Below, in pieces: positions 23,350-37,200 of a stretch of DNA of 64,000 bases. Every line of letters begins with the position of its first letter. Positions within the stretch are counted from its first letter, which is position 1. Below the pieces are notes generated by a model. That model was given only the letters and a program-made list of their open reading frames with translations. It was not told where the DNA came from and ran no database searches. The stretch comes from Oncomelania hupensis. Its lineage: Eukaryota; Mollusca; Gastropoda; Littorinimorpha; Pomatiopsidae. The DNA lies in assembly GCA_036898135.1 (NCBI GenBank), contig CM072511.1, positions 75,333,990 to 75,397,989 on the forward strand, written 5' to 3'. Both the position numbers and the translations under genes were made by a program.

Positions 23350-23720
23350 AAAACTGTCACTTTTGACTAACATTTGCTGACCTTGACCTTCCAAATCATT
23401 CATCGATTATTTTTTTATAGGGTCCAGCAGACTGCCAAGAGCGTGGATATACACAATCTTTTTAAGTTCTGTTGTGATACATTAAATAGGTTCTGAGAAA
23501 ATAATCAACTTGCAAGTTTTGAACAGATGGATGGACGGCAGACAAATCGACAGACGAACAGACCTTTTTTTCTTTTTTTTCATAAAATATCAATTTTGGA
23601 CTATTTACTATTTAGTACATCTCTCACAGATTTGCAAAATTCTTGAAATTTTTTTGTTTGGTGTGTGTGTGTATTCATTGACAAATGGGGTGCTAAACTT
23701 GCCTTTTTATGCACAAAATG
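23350..23720. repeat. Dispersed repeat, copy with a hairpin-module scrap
   Basis: TGACCTTGACCTTCC is followed at 23419 by GGGTCCAGCAGACTGCC (left half of the LINE 3' module). Then come GTTGTGATACATTAAATAGG, CAACTTGCAAGTTTTG and CACAGATTTGCAAAATTC, matching 1-200. The junction of two repeats suggests a nested insertion. Confidence 0.5.
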
Positions 23721-23855
23721 GAGCTTTCAGGTAGAGCCCCACCTTTGTCCTGCACCCCACTTTTTACTAAGTGCTTTGGAGTGGTTTTCTTTAGTGCATG
23801 TGAGTGCTCTTGTAGTGCATGGGACTGTTATAAGTAACTATAAGTATAAGTATAT

Positions 23856-26170
23856 CCCGTAACTTGGAGGTCGTAAAGACACCACAGATGATCATTTAAC
23901 CAGCGTACTCCATCTTTCCCTGTCCTCAGCAACCCTGATTGTTTCTCTCAGTGTCAAACCAGTCCATTCACGAATGTTTCTCCCACCTCTTTTTCAGTCT
24001 CCCTCTTCTACCTCCTTGCACTGTGCCTTGCAGGATGGTCTTTGCAAGACCTGATGATCTGGTGAAATGGCCATACCATTATTTTTCAATTTTTTCACCA
24101 CTGTGAGTGGGTCATCGTGTTGTCCAATGGCTTGTGTGATGGTCTGTCGGACTTCGTCCTTGGTGATGTGCTGGGTATAGGAGATGCCCAGAAGTCTGGA
24201 GGTGGTATCCTCTATAAGCTGTTCTAGTTCTTGTTCTTCTCTATCCAATTCAACAATGTCCATCAACAAAACAAAGGTTGGAGATTGCTCTTCCCCCTAT
24301 GCTGACTCTGCCTTCGTGATCTGCAAGGGCATATGACATGATGTCATCTAGGAAGATGTTGACGAGTGTTGGAGAGAGTAGGCATTCCCTGACGCACACC
24401 GATTGTTGTTCTGAACCAGTTTCTGATGGCGTTGTTGTGGAGGATTGCACTGGTAACCTTGTCTTAAGGCTTTTGATGACTTCAATAATTGTAGGGCTGA
24501 TGTTGTACACTCTCATGGTTGCCCACATATCTGCATGCCAGACTCGGTCAAATGCCTTTTTGAAGTCTACGAACACATGATATAGATATTGTTGGTGCTG
24601 TATTTCTCACAGATTATTCTGAGGTTGAAAATCTGTTCAGTGGTACTTCGCCCTGCCCTGAATCCTGCTTGTTCTTCAGCTATGATTTGTTCAGCTTGGG
24701 GTTTCAACCTGTTGAGTACTATTTTTAGGAGGACCTTGCTGGGATGGCTGATGAGGCTGATGGTGCAGTAATTTTCACATTCCTGAAGGTTACCTTTCTT
24801 GAGAAGAGTGATCACAAGTGACTGGGTCCATGGTGTACGCCACTTTCCACTCTGCCAGATCTTGTTACAGATAATGGTGAGTGCGACAATCATCGCTTCT
24901 CCTCCTGCTTGAAGCAGTTCCGCGGGTATGCTGTCCACTCCCACTGACTTCCCCTTTTTCAGCGATTGTACTGCTCCCTCAACTTCTCAGAGAATTGGGA
25001 GGATTTCTTCTTCTCTGTTCTCAGGACATGCTAGAACTGATGGGGTTATGTTTGGTGTGTGGTTGTAAAGATCAGAGCAGTATTCTGTCCATCTGTCCAA
25101 TACTTCTTGTTCTTCTATAAGGCATATGCCAGACTTGCTTTGGATCGTGGAGACCTTGGGCTGTTTAACACTTGTCAGCCGCTTCAGTCTGGTAGTCTTT
25201 GCTGTTCTTGTTCAGATTGTTCTATTTCCTGGCATTGATCTTCTATCCAGTTCTTTGCTGTGCGCATGCCTTTTTGGATGTTATTGTTGATTTTTCTGTA
25301 GGCATCAGCTCCCTGTGAAGTATTCTTTTCCTTTTTCATCTCTCTTCGTTTATCACACAGGTCCAAAAGTTCAGGTGTGATCCACAGCATCTTCTTTGGC
25401 CGGTGTTTTCCAAGGATCTCCGTGGTGGCATCTGTCACAGCTGAGTTGAAAATGATGGTTATGGTGTTGACATCTACTTCACCAGCTCCCAAAATGGTAA
25501 AAAAAAGGTAAAGGTAGTCCCATAGCCTTGTGGCCGTAGGGGAGCGTGATGTTGGAGATCACACTTATCTTGGGCCAGCGTAATGAGGGTGATGCCCAAC
25601 TCTCTCCCTCGCTGCTTTACCTTCCCCACCCTCAAGAGAGTAGGTACTCAATCACAGGTGAGTCAACTGGGGGCGTTGTTGTTTGTCGCTTCACACCTTA
25701 GCGGTCACCCATCCAAGTGCTAACCGCACCGGACGGTGCTTCACTTTCGACACAGTAGCCAGTGCTCCAACCACTGCACTATCCGACACCCCTTCCCAAA
25801 ATGAGCAGATGAAAATTTCCTTCCAATTGTGGCCTTAAATATTTTTGCCACCTCCGGTTTTTGCGGTTTGTCCAGGTCGAACTTCAGTCTAGTGCACTTT
25901 GCTGTGTTTACTCTCTTCAAGTGGAGCCGGAAAGACATCACGAGATCGTGGTCACTTCCGATGTTGGCTCCTGGAAAAGTGCGTGTCCTGTCAATGTTGA
26001 TGCTTAATCTGAAGCGTTTTTTTTACCATGATCTGGTTGTGATGCTCCCAGCCAGGACGGTGCCATGTCCATCGTCTGGATTTTTTGTGGAGACTAAGCG
26101 TGTTTGCCAGTATCAGATTGTTGTATCTGGCAAACTCCAAGAGTCTTAGACCTGTCATTTGTCTCGTTAG
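23856..26170 (-). mobile_element. RTE-like LINE, degenerate copy with SINE inside
   Basis: Minus-strand pieces in order from the 3' side: a C-terminal tail (SCKAQCKEVEEGD), a deletion joining AGAAGTCT to GGAGGTGGT, RT motifs (FVDFKKAFDRVWHADMWA, CVRECLLSPTLVNIFL, SIPAELLQAGGEA) and the post-endonuclease linker (ILGKHRPKKMLWITPELLDL). After a SINE come endonuclease scraps to the CAAATGACAGG segment near 26160. Several frameshifts make it inactive. Confidence 0.88.
25497..25793 (-). mobile_element. SINE with tRNA-like head and 5S-like segment
   Basis: It is bounded by a 10-bp target duplication TCCCAAAATG (25487-25496 and 25794-25803), and removal restores the LINE. On the minus strand the head has TAGTGCAGTGGTTGGAGC (A-box-like, 25764-25781). 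A segment AGCACTTGGATGGGTGACCGC follows (25701-25722), resembling the 3' half of 5S rRNA. The element ends in CCTTTACC and a short T-rich/A-rich run. Confidence 0.75.
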
Positions 26171-27317
26171 ACAATTTAAAAGAGATATCAGTTAAATTAA
26201 TTTATTGACTGGACCTTTTGTTTTTCTTTTATGTTAGTGTAACCCTGCTGTTGTCTGCTATTTCCGGTTCGGAAGTAAGGGACATTACTCATGCAAGTGT
26301 AACGTCAGGATGGCGACAGAGAGAGGGATTTTCCAAAGCAAAGTCAGAGAGAAACTAAAACAATTATCTAACTATTAATGAAAGAATTGCCAAAATATCA
26401 GGAAATTACGTTTTGAGAATTTATTCACGTTTTTGTGTTTTTCATCCAAGTGAGTTCGTTTTTAGAAAATATATCCATTGCCGAAAAAGTTACAAAGGAT
26501 CAAAGAAAAAGGTGGCTGATTGTTTTGTACTAATTTCGATTCAAATCTTGTTATTTTTCCTGGGTTTTTCGTCAAATCTTTATGTTCCTGATGTAATCTG
26601 ATGAATTACATCATAATTTCGATCAAATCTTTAAAGTCCAGCTCAGATGGATGTGTCCTCCTTTCCCTTGGTAGCCAATCCAGAATCCTCAGTTTTCCCT
26701 CAGTTTTCGTCCTTAGTTTTCGTTTTTCTTTTGCCGACGATGCTTCGCTGCTTTTATGGCCGTAATTTCTATGCTGTTTCCATAGCGCCGTTTGTCCATT
26801 ATCCACATTATCCAAACTACGTCCATTCACAAGGCATCTTCCTTATTTCCGCCAATGGTGTGTAGTCTTCTGTTTCTCTTGCATAGAAACTGCAAGTTTT
26901 CCAGTCCTGTTGTTAAGTCACGTGAGATTTCATCATTGTAGTCTTGCGCTGCGGTCCCGAAGAGAAACTTCCATATTAAGCTAAATTAAAAACTATTACA
27001 AAAATCCTATAGCAGCCTGAATAACCAAATATGCATAACAATATCAACTATTTCTAACTACCATTTCCAAACAATTTACAAACAATCTTTTTCTAAACTA
27101 TATGACGCAATTTTGACGACGACATGATAACATCATGCGCAGTAATGACGTCAGATTAATCTCCAAAGTCTCTTTTCTCAAACAGGCCATTTCTTCGGCA
27201 CAGTTTTATGCAACATAAATGTCATAATTGTCTTTGAATATGCACGTGCTCGCATAGCGAAGTTTTGTGGTGAAACCATTGTCCGTTTCGCTGCTTCATC
27301 ATCAGTCATTTTGTAAT
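26171..27317. other. No gene seen
   Basis: Non-coding. AGTAAGGGACATTACTC at about 26274 recurs at about 28162, so both may be scraps of one repeat. Several short frames have no motifs. Confidence 0.45.
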
Positions 27318-27860
27318 TGATTGATTGATTGATTGTTGCTTTAGGTCCAGCGGACTCTTCCGAGCCAAATCAGGACCGGACAACCCCCAATCCGCATAAA
27401 AGATCTGCCGAAACAACCCTAGTGGGAAAATTGAATGCCCTCCACCGGCCAGTCACTTTACAATAAAGACATCTCACGCAGGGGACGGCTGAGGCTTTAC
27501 CCCAACTACTCGAACCCCCGGTTACAAAAACAAAATAGAATACAAACATCATTATAAATCATCAACAAAAAACATACATATATTATGCCTATAATGCTAA
27601 ATAATAACATCATAGGAAGCCCTAGTGACCACCCGGCAGAAAGCGTCCAACACTCCCAAGCTGATCCAACAGACCTCATACACAAGGAGTCTTGTCCAGG
27701 AAGAGTTTTCGAGAAAAAAGGTAGGTCATTGATCTAGCGAAGAAGAAGATAGTATAGCAGAGTGATAGGACAGATCAGGAATGGGAAAGAGCAAATGAGG
27801 AAGACAGCGACAGTGGGAATTTAAAGCACTAAATTTCCAGAAAGTGGGGATACATGTACC
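27318..27860 (-). repeat. Dispersed repeat with LINE-type 3' hairpin module, copy 1
   Basis: A tail of (ATTG) repeats, GTTGCTTTA, then the module GGTCC...GGACC (27344-27377) and about 480 bp nearly identical to 48567-49050 (for example GACAACCCCC, GACCACCCGGCAGAAAGCG). The part beyond the module differs from the RNase H LINE, so this is a different element sharing its 3' end. Confidence 0.75.
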
Positions 27861-28197
27861 AGTAGACGTAGTCCATTCAAGATGGCTGTCCGCGGTGCTG
27901 GTTAGTAGATCTCTCGCCGATGTCCCCCTTCGGTCTCTGTGGTCATACTCGGGTCTGGGCCGTAGATCCACAGCCCCTCTAGCCATGACTCAGGTACGTC
28001 CGCCATCCACTGTAGTCTTCTCGCGACTCGGATATCAATCAGCCCGCTTCGCCGGTCATATCGATGCCGCTCGGGTCTGTTTTTATTTTTTGTTGGTTCG
28101 TCCGGAATAAACATACCAACGTGTTTTCCTGGTCTGTAGATTTTTCCCGTTTGTCACACAAGTAAGGGACATTACTCGCCTACATTAGCTTGTTAAA

Positions 28198-28452
28198 ATG
28201 GTGTCGTGCAAGAGGAAAGTTTTGAGTTTGGCAGAGAGAATGAAAAAGGGTTGTTTGTCTATTGCTAGAAGTTTAGACTTTGGGAAGACCCAAATTCAGC
28301 TTATCATACAGGATAAAAAAATATGACTACATACCCCTCCGACCTTGACCCTCCAGCCCCCTCCTCCCCTATTTCCTGTATAAGGCCACCTCTAATATAA
28401 GACCGTTTTTTTCTCAGATTTTGGACGGTCTTATACCGGAGGTTCCACTGTA
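28198..28452 (+). pseudogene. pogo/Tigger-like transposase N-terminus and right terminal repeat
   Basis: From ATG 28198, 42 residues read MVSCKRKVLSLAERMKKG then SIARSLDFGKTQIQLIIQDK, the CENP-B/pogo N-terminal helix-turn-helix. TGA follows at 28324. About 120 bp further is GGTATAAGACC-type sequence and the right end GGAGGTTCCACTG at 28438-28450 followed by TA, matching pogo/Tigger ends (CAGTGGAACCTCC reversed). An inverted arm GACCG..CGGTC lies just inside. The DDE domain is deleted and the left end was not found. Confidence 0.65.
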
Positions 28453-30305
28453 TTGTAGCCAGAGTTCTGGATTTTACAGTTCATCTCTGGGACGGTTTGT
28501 GGAGTCAACGTATGATGCTTGCTCTCGTGGAAAAGGAGATCAACCTAGAATCTACCTCGCCATGTCCGCCTCGGAAACCAGACTCGCCCGATCACCCTGA
28601 GAGTGACCAGATTCCCTCAGAGTGACCACTGGACTCAAGCATTCACCGAAACTGAGCAGCTAAGTCCCTCTCAACTGCAACCGATGTCAACCATGTCGGA
28701 AAAACACTAGTAGACCATCCAAACCTAGCAATGCTTAGCAAGTGATGAAGAAGAGCTGCTAAAGAAATTGCCTAGCACATTGAACAGTTATAGTTATTAA
28801 TTTACCTCTAACCCCCACAGGAGCCTAAGCCTTATGAACTTATCTGCTTCTATTTCCTAGGTCAAGGCAAGTAACTCCGTCAAAATGCTACACCATGCAC
28901 ATACCAAAATTAATTAAAAATGCACCACCCAAAATTATGTTCCACTTATCATTATTAAATCAACCACATATTTTTCTTCAAAATGAAATGTTACACATAC
29001 ATTTTTACAATGTTGCAACTGGAAAAAAAATCTGAATGTCAACATTGCATACTGCACAACATGCAGCAATACGATCACTGCCACAAATAGTAAAGCACTG
29101 ATTGTTCATCCTTTCTGTTATTCAAATCCGACAGAAAAAGATTGTCAAAGTGAAAGTCCAAATCACTTTCCTCTCCATCATTAACCTGTACCAAATCAGC
29201 CTAAAATCTTTCAAATGGGTCATTTTCTCCTCTGACGCCATAATTCTCCGCCTCTTAAACTTCAAACTAATCAAACTTTGAAAATTCACTGTGCGTTCTA
29301 CACACTCTAAAAATGCAGTGAAAACTCCCCCGGAAACCACAGGAAATCACAATCACGTGTGCGAGAATCTTGCACGTTTGCTATAAATAGATTTTCACAT
29401 GGCAGCCTCTGAGCAGACCACGTCATTACCGGCCGCTGATAGTCGCTCCATGAGCGTGCACATAGCAAAAATATCGGTCACTCTAGGTTGCTCCGCGTGT
29501 TAAAGAATTAAGTAAAGTCATGTTAGAATTTGTGTTACTTAAACATATAAAAGGTGAAATCACATACATATGACTGGTGTCATTCTATTTGTATTGTTGT
29601 GTGTCCACTAGCTCTTCTCTTGCGACAAGTAAACTAGTCATTTGATTAGTAAAAAGCATTTCTTAAAGTGAGCAATGATACTTTAAAACCCGAGAACAAA
29701 TATAAATTTTTATGACCAAGCACCGTGATTCAGTCTCTCACATCGCTTTGGAATTTTGGTAAAGAACGTCTGATAGAGGTAGCTTAACGCCCCATCTATC
29801 TACAAGTCTTACTTCCCTTGTAAGATAAGCGTATCTTCTCCAGGATATCATCACAGTTGGCTTGCCATCTGTTTATAAATAATGAAATAAATACATTTTC
29901 AAATTCCATGAATCACTTCTTAGGTATCTTTTCTTCATACATAGTCTCCAGGCAGAATTGCACAGATGAATGTAAACAGTTAAAAAGTTTGTTGATAATA
30001 AAAAAAATTCACCCAACACCAAATTTACTTAATTAACAAGCTTGGACAGGCATTGTGTTTGCCTTTTTTGGCTCTCAGGGCTTGGCCTTTCCTGGTGCCT
30101 TCAGTTTCTCAAAGTATGTCACAAACATGATCTTTTATATTTCCTTTCAAGCCACTCCCACCTCCACATTCTTTACACTGCTGTCTATTTTCATGGTTAA
30201 AAATTCCCATGGAACAATGTCTATTCTTAACATTTTCAGATGTGGTCAAAAAGTGCAGCAAAGCAGAAATATTTTGCCCACCCTGAAATGTTTCCGCCTT
30301 CTTAA
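28453..30305. other. No confident gene
   Basis: A minus-strand stretch at 29100-29340 has a possible transposase-like start (MASEEK and, in another frame, GEESDLDFHFDN). It sits next to TTAA at 29500 with GGTTGCTCCGCGTG before it, which weakly suggests a TTAA-type transposon. Otherwise nothing is supported. Confidence 0.3.
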
Positions 30306-30314
30306 TTTTTTTTT

Positions 30315-30345
<31 letters not shown>

Positions 30346-30346
30346 G
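30306..30346. repeat. Homopolymer pair: 19 T then 22 G
   Basis: Uninterrupted T run (30306-30324) directly followed by a G run (30325-30346). Prone to sequencing error. Confidence 0.9.
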
Positions 30347-30814
30347 TGTGCAGTACATTTTAGTTTGCGTATATTTTGTTTGTCCATTCCAAAATTTTTC
30401 TTGCGGAAAATTGCGAATTCACAAAAAAGTACATTGCCTAGACTATATAATTAAACACATGCAGTCGAGGATAAAGATGATGAAAGGGGTGTGAGGGGAG
30501 AGGAGATGGAGTGGAGAGGGTATTTAAAGTTTTAGGTTTTTATTAAGGTCATGTGATACGGAGTATTATGTTCAAAATATTTTCTTCAAAAATAATCATT
30601 ATGAAATCACAATGAGGACATCACCCAATATTCATAATTTTTTGTCATCTGGAAGTGTTCCTCATTTCCTTACTAAATACTAAGTTTCAAAGAAATCCGA
30701 CCATTAATTTCTAAAAACAAGTGTACAAATATCACCTTCAGAGAGAAAAAGAAAGTACAGCAACTATTTTTGGCTCTGTCCCAACTAATAAAAAAAATTG
30801 AACACTAGACTACG

Positions 30815-32400
30815 TCTTAGATGATCGTTTAACCAGCGTACTTCATCTTTCCCTGTCCTCAGCAACCCTGATGGTTTCGCTGTCAAACCAGTCCATTCTC
30901 GAATGTTGTCCTCCCACCTCTTTTTCGGTCTCCCTCTTCTTTTACCTCCTTGCACTGTGCCTTGCAGGATGGTCTTTGCAAGACCTAATGCTCTGGTGAA
31001 ATGGCCATACCATCATTTTTCCATTTTTTCACCACTGTGAGTGGGTCATCGTGTTGTCCAATGGCTTGTGTGATGGTCTGTCAGACTCTGTCGTTGATGA
31101 TGTGCTGGGTATAGGAAATGACCAGAAGTCTTCTGTAGCACCTCATCTCCATGCCTTGTATTCTTCGTTGTAGATCTGCTGTGAGGGTCCATGTTTCGCA
31201 AGCATATAGGAAGATGGAGATGACAAGAGAGCATAGTCAGTCTTACCTTGGAATGTAGACTGATGGTCCTGTCTTTCCAAATTAACTTCAAGCAGTTGTT
31301 TGTGCGATCCTGGAGAGGACTTCCTGTTGGGACCCATTGTCTGATACAATAGCTCCTAAATATTTGAAGCTATGCACTGTGTTGAGGGATTCGCCTTGGA
31401 CTTTGATGTCCGTGCTGATGCCATTGGTGCTGTTGGTCATCATTTTGGTCTTCTCTGCACTTATTTCCATTCCATAGGCACTGGAGGTGGTGCCAATCCT
31501 CTGTACCAGCTGTTCAAGTTCTTGTTCCTCTCCAGCCAATACATCAATGTCATCCGCAAAATGAAGGAGATTGCTGTTCCCTTATGCTTACTTTGCCTTC
31601 GTGATATGCAAGGGCATCTGACATGATGCGCTCTAGGAAGATGTTGAAGTGTGTTGGAGAGAGTAGGCATCCCTGACACACACTGATTGTTGCTCTGAAC
31701 CAGTTTCTGATGGTGCTGTTGTGGAGGACTGCACTGGTAGCCTTGTCATACAGGCTTTTGATGACTTCAATAATTTTAGGGCTGATGCTGTACACTCTCA
31801 TGGTTGCCCACAGAGCTGCATGCCAGACTCGGTCAAAAGCCTTTTTGAAGTCTATGAACACATGATATAGATGTTGATGGTGCTGTAGATATTTCTCAGA
31901 TTATTCTGAGGTTGAAAAACTGTTCAGTGGTGCTTCGCCCTGCTCTGAATCCTGCTTGTTCTTCAGCTATGATTTGTTCAGCATGGGGTTTTAACATGTT
32001 CAGTATTATTTTCAGGAGGACCATGTTGGGATGGCTGAGGCTGATGGTGCGGTAATTTTCACATTCCTGAAGGTTACCTTTTTTGGGTAGAGTGATGACA
32101 AGCGACTGGATCAATTGTGTAGGCCACTCTCCACTTTGCCAGATCTTGTTACAGATAATGGTGAGTGCGTCAATCATCGCTTCTCCTCCTGCTTGAAGCA
32201 GTTCCGTGGGTATGTTGTCCACTCCCGCTGACTTCCCCTTCTTCAGCAATAGCACTGCTGCTTCAACTTCTCGGAGAATTGGAAGGATTTCTTCTTTTCT
32301 GTTCTCAGGACATGCTAGAACTGATGGGTCTCCGTTTGGTGTGGTTGTAAAGAGAGCAGTACTCTGTCCATCTGTCCAAGACTTCTTGTTCTTCTGTACA
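30815..32400 (-). mobile_element. RTE-like LINE, degenerate copy lacking both ends
   Basis: Minus-strand frames carry the RT (FIDFKKAFDRVWHAALWATM at about 31800, CQGCLLSPTHFNIFLERIM) and the post-RT part (MAGEEQELEQLVQRI, FKYLGAIVSDNGSQQEVL). The frame is lost at the FADD site and repeatedly in the C-terminal part. The 3' (GGATA) tail and everything upstream of the EVLDRWTEYC segment are absent. Confidence 0.88.
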
Positions 32401-34269
32401 AATCAAGGTTATCTCAGAATTGGTTACACCATTTTTATATAATTTCCACTTATATGGAAATACTTTTAAATAGCCTGAGGGTACAGAGAACAAGAAAAGT
32501 GTAATTCGGCCGGTTTGTTGGTTCACTGGAAGCAATATTTCAAGAACCACTGCTCGAGTCAATATTTTAATTCTTTTGTTTTGTTAAAGGTACTTCAAAT
32601 CATGGACCATTCTTCAGTAGCAGTCACATCAGATTATTGGTCTGTCACTCCAATTTCAATTTTTGTTCAAAAACCTTTTGCCTCATCTCAACAACAATTG
32701 AAATTCATCATTTTTGCTTTGCAGATACTTTACCTACTGTTAAGCATTTTATACTATTTGTATTGCACTTTCTCAAAGGTCAAGGTCATTGTGCTTTGAC
32801 ACCATTCTCTAAACTCGTTTTGCGCTGTACCAAAAAACTGGCTAATCTGAATGTTATAATTTTAGGATTGCTGTTCGGGTTATAATTTTTACGTTTTCTT
32901 TTTGCTTCGTTAGGAAAAAGCAGTCACAACACTGGCAGGAAAATTTACAATTCTGAAAGTGCTTATGTTTTGGTTTGGTGCGTGTCTGGAAATACATTTT
33001 AATGGCTTGCCTCTAGTTTTTTGTTTCCTCTAGTTTTTTGTTTGTTATCAGATTCTTCAGATAGTGATCCATCATTCAATGCTTTCTTTTAGGATAAAGC
33101 CAGTTTAGTCACAACATATAGCTAGTCCACATGCTTTTTTGTTTGAAATTTTGAGGAGCAGGTTTGCTTTTTTCTAAATAGTTGTTTCACAGTCACAAAA
33201 CAGTTTGAATTTTGAAAATCGGCCAGAAAAGAAAAAGGTTATGGGCTTTTGAAGTTCGGAAAATAAGGTTTTGTAGAATTTTAAGAACATCAGAATCCTA
33301 GGAATTATGCTCCCAGCCAATGGCACCATTCAGTGAGAAAAAAATCCAAATTTTTTAACATAAAATTGATACAAATATAATAATAAATGTGATGCACATT
33401 TATGTAAAACATCATGCCGATTACGAAGGCGCATTAAAAAATTCGATCAAACGCACCAGACTGACCTAATTTGCATAAAATTTGCATATTTTTATCAAAA
33501 TAATGTGTAATTACTGTAAATTATGTTTTTAAACATGTAAAAGCTTTAAAATGCCAATGGAAAGAAAACAAATTACAAGACAGCATTATCACAAGTGGTT
33601 TATGTGATATAAATGTATTTTATGATGCATAAATTTGCATAACAATCGGGTCCTTTGTTCCGATTGGTAGAAACTTTATTTAAATATAGCTCTCATACTT
33701 TATGGAGGATTTTAAACATTTTTATATTAAATTGTTCAGAATTTAACATTGAAGGGAAATCTTTTATATTGTCATAATTTGCTTATATCTTTAGTATTTT
33801 GTTCAAATTACAGGATAAAATAATTATAAAAAATCATAATTTAGATAACGAATAAATATTATTTAATTTGTTTTTAGTTGTAAAAAAAAAATACAGCAGT
33901 GAGTAACATCACAATGATTGTTCTAACAATGTGTTCTTGCCACTGAGTTCAATTTATCCACTTTCTTTGTTGAGCAAATGATATATACTGTTTTTGCAGC
34001 TGCGAAAAACCAGCCAGAGTGTAATAAATAAATTAATAAATATGAAATAAATAAGTAATTAAAATGAAATAAATCATTTCACTTTCAGCATCTCTGCATA
34101 AACTTTGTTTAGAAATAGAATACAGTTGAAATTAAAACCCAAAATAACTAAGTACACACAATTGAAGATCATTATTGATTATATTAATAAACAGACCAAT
34201 TTAGAAAATGCCGAAAAAATAATAAACAACAAAAGACTAGTAGAAGTACACTCAGTATATATAAATAAT
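32401..34269. other. AT-rich, no gene seen
   Basis: Very AT-rich. CAAATCATGGACCATTC near 32597 resembles CAAATCATGGACTATCATTCC at about 55640, so a low-copy repeat may be present. No coding signal. Confidence 0.5.
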
Positions 34270-37200
34270 GTAGGCTAATTATACCGGTCGCTGCGCTCGT
34301 GGCGACTAGTCTGTCAACTGTCAACTGTGAAGAATTTTTTTTGGATGTACTGAGAGATAGTGACTTGTTGGACATAAATGGCTGTGGAAATGAAAGTGAA
34401 GATAGCGAGGATGCTGCTGGTGTTTTTGTTTTGTGTGTTGCTTGTGTCAGTGCCGAGCGATGCCGTGTTTGTGCCTGTGACCGGCGACAGCCCTGTTAGT
34501 CCGCCATTACAAAAATACAGTGTGCAAGAATTATTAGGCCTACGTGAGTCCCCGCTTGTTGTGAAGCCTGTGCTGGATCTACCAAATGAAATGAAGCCAA
34601 GAAAACGGGGGAAGAAGGGAGGGGTGCGGCAGAGAAACAAACAGAGAAAATATAAACCTTATCTTCCATCTGTATTGATAGGCAACGTCCGATCCATTAC
34701 AAATAAATTAGATGAACTTTCTGCCAACACTAAACACTTCGAAGAATTTAGAACACCGAGTCTAATGTGCTTTTCAGAGACATGGCTAAATGATAAAGTT
34801 TCAGACACACACGTAGACATCGATGGATTTTCAGTCTTTCGGGGCGATAGAACAAAAGAATCAGGAAAGAAAGGAGGGGGTGGAGGAGTAATGGTTTATG
34901 TGAATAAGCAATGGTGCCATCCGAATAACATTACAGTCAAACACAGATCATGCACTCCAATATTAGAAATGCTCACTATAAGCCTAAGACCTTATTATCT
35001 CCCAAGAGAATTTTCTCATGTGCTAGTAACTGTTGTGTATGTAAGGCCAGATAAAACTAACGCTACAGCTGCTAGTGAAGAAATAGCATCACATATCTTA
35101 GATCTGGAGACCAAGGCTCCTGATGCAGTGAAGATTATTACAGGTGATTTCAACCAGTGTTCTCTAAAGAAAACTTTGCCTAAATATCAACAATATGTGA
35201 CCTGTCCTACACGTGAAAATGCCATCCTAGATCTTTTCTACACTAATATAAAAGATGCATACAGATGTGTGCCTATGCCACCTCTTGGGCGCTCCGACCA
35301 TGACCTTGTTTACCTTCGACCATCATACCGCCCACTCGTGCAGCGGGTGCGACCAATGAAACGGACAGTTTACAAATACAACATGGAAAGTGTGGAAGAA
35401 CTACAAACGTGTTTTGAGACAACAGACTGGAGTGTGTTTATCGACAGTGCTAAAAACATAAATGAAGCAGTGGAAAGCGTTACAGACTATATCCGATACT
35501 GTGAAGAAACTATAATACCTAAAAAGACTGTGAAGATATATGCCAACAACAAACCCTACATCACCAAGGAAACTAAATTAACTTTGAACAAAAAAAAACA
35601 GGCTTACAAGGACAATTTAGATAAAGAAGCTAAGAAACAGATACAGAAAGAAATAAACAAGGACATTCGAAAAGGAAAAGAAAAATACAAGGAAAAAATT
35701 GAGGAACATTTTACAGAAAATAATATACAAAGAGTGTGGGAGGGAATGGGATTAATGTCTGGGTTCAAAGGTAAGAAAGGGGGGAGTGCACAACTTGGGG
35801 AATGTACTCAAGAATATGTAAATGACCTCAATAACTTCTACTGTCGTTTTGACTGTCAAGATTTTTCTAGTCAGAGAGAGCAGTTAAGGGAAGGAATAAT
35901 GGGGAGGAAAGGGGAGGAAGGAGAGGTTGAAAGTCAATTAGTTAGTGAGGAGGATGTAAGCTTAGCATTTACTAAGTTAAACACTCGAAAGGCTGCTGGT
36001 CCTGACAAAGTTACACCTAAGTTACTAAAAACATGTGCTAACCAACTTGCTGGTATTTTTACTGTTCTGTTTAACATGTCTTTTACTCAGTCTGTTGTAC
36101 CTACTCTTTGGAAGATGTCATGCATAGTACCTGTTCCTAAAAAGAATCCAGTCAAAGTTTTTAATGATCTTCGCCCTGTTGCTTTAACCTCTGTCACGAT
36201 GAAAGTTTTTGAAAAATTTGTTCTTAATAAGTTATATGTTTTAGTATCAGATTTTATTGACCCACTGCAGTTTGCCTATAGAAGTAAGAGAAATGTTGAA
36301 GACGCTGTTCTTTTTATCCTCAACAAAATGTACTCACATTTAGACAATGCAAATTCTTGTGTCAGGCTTATGTTCTTTGATTTTAGTAGTGCTTTTAATA
36401 CTATGCAATGCCATTCACTTGTTCAAAAACTAGCAGGCATGAATGTTGATGTTAGAACTATTCTATGGATTTTTGACTATCTTACAAATAGACCTCAGTT
36501 TGTCAGAGTTCAAAACAATTCCAATTCTATTGTATACAATTCTAATATTGTGTTGACTAATACAGGAGCCCCTCAAGGAACTGTTCTAGCACCTTTTTTG
36601 TTTTCTTTGTACACCGCAGACCATAGACAAAAGCACGAATCCTGTCCCCTGATAAAATTTGCAGACGACACGGCTCTCTCTGGTCTTATTACCAACAACA
36701 TGGACAACATGTACAGAGATGAAATAGATAGCTTTGTCAACTGGTGTGATTCAAATTTTCTAGATCTTAATGTAAGCAAAACAAAAGAAATGATAATTGA
36801 TTTTAGGAAGGGAAACAAGTTTGATTTTAATCCTATCTTTATCAAAGGAGAAGAAGTGGAGAGAGTGCATGCATATAAGTATTTAGGTGTGGTTATCGAT
36901 GATAGATTCACTTGGAATGATAACACAAAATACATTTACAAGCGACTGCAAAGTAGAATGTTTTGTTTAAGAAAACTGAGATCCTTTAATGTAAAACAGG
37001 AAATTTTACAAATGTTTTATACAGCTGTAATAGGAAGCATCATTTCTTTTGGAATCTCATGTTGGGGAGGAAACGTATCACAAACAGAAAAACGAAGATT
37101 GGACAAACAGATAAAAAATGCTAGTGGGGTGGTTGGGAGAAAACAGGATGACATAGCGACGATACATAGCAGACAAGTTACAAAAAAGCTGACTGCAATT

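Noticed and set aside
30055..30387. Frames with poly-Gly, poly-Pro or poly-Lys
   Set aside because: They are translations of the T19/G22 homopolymers.
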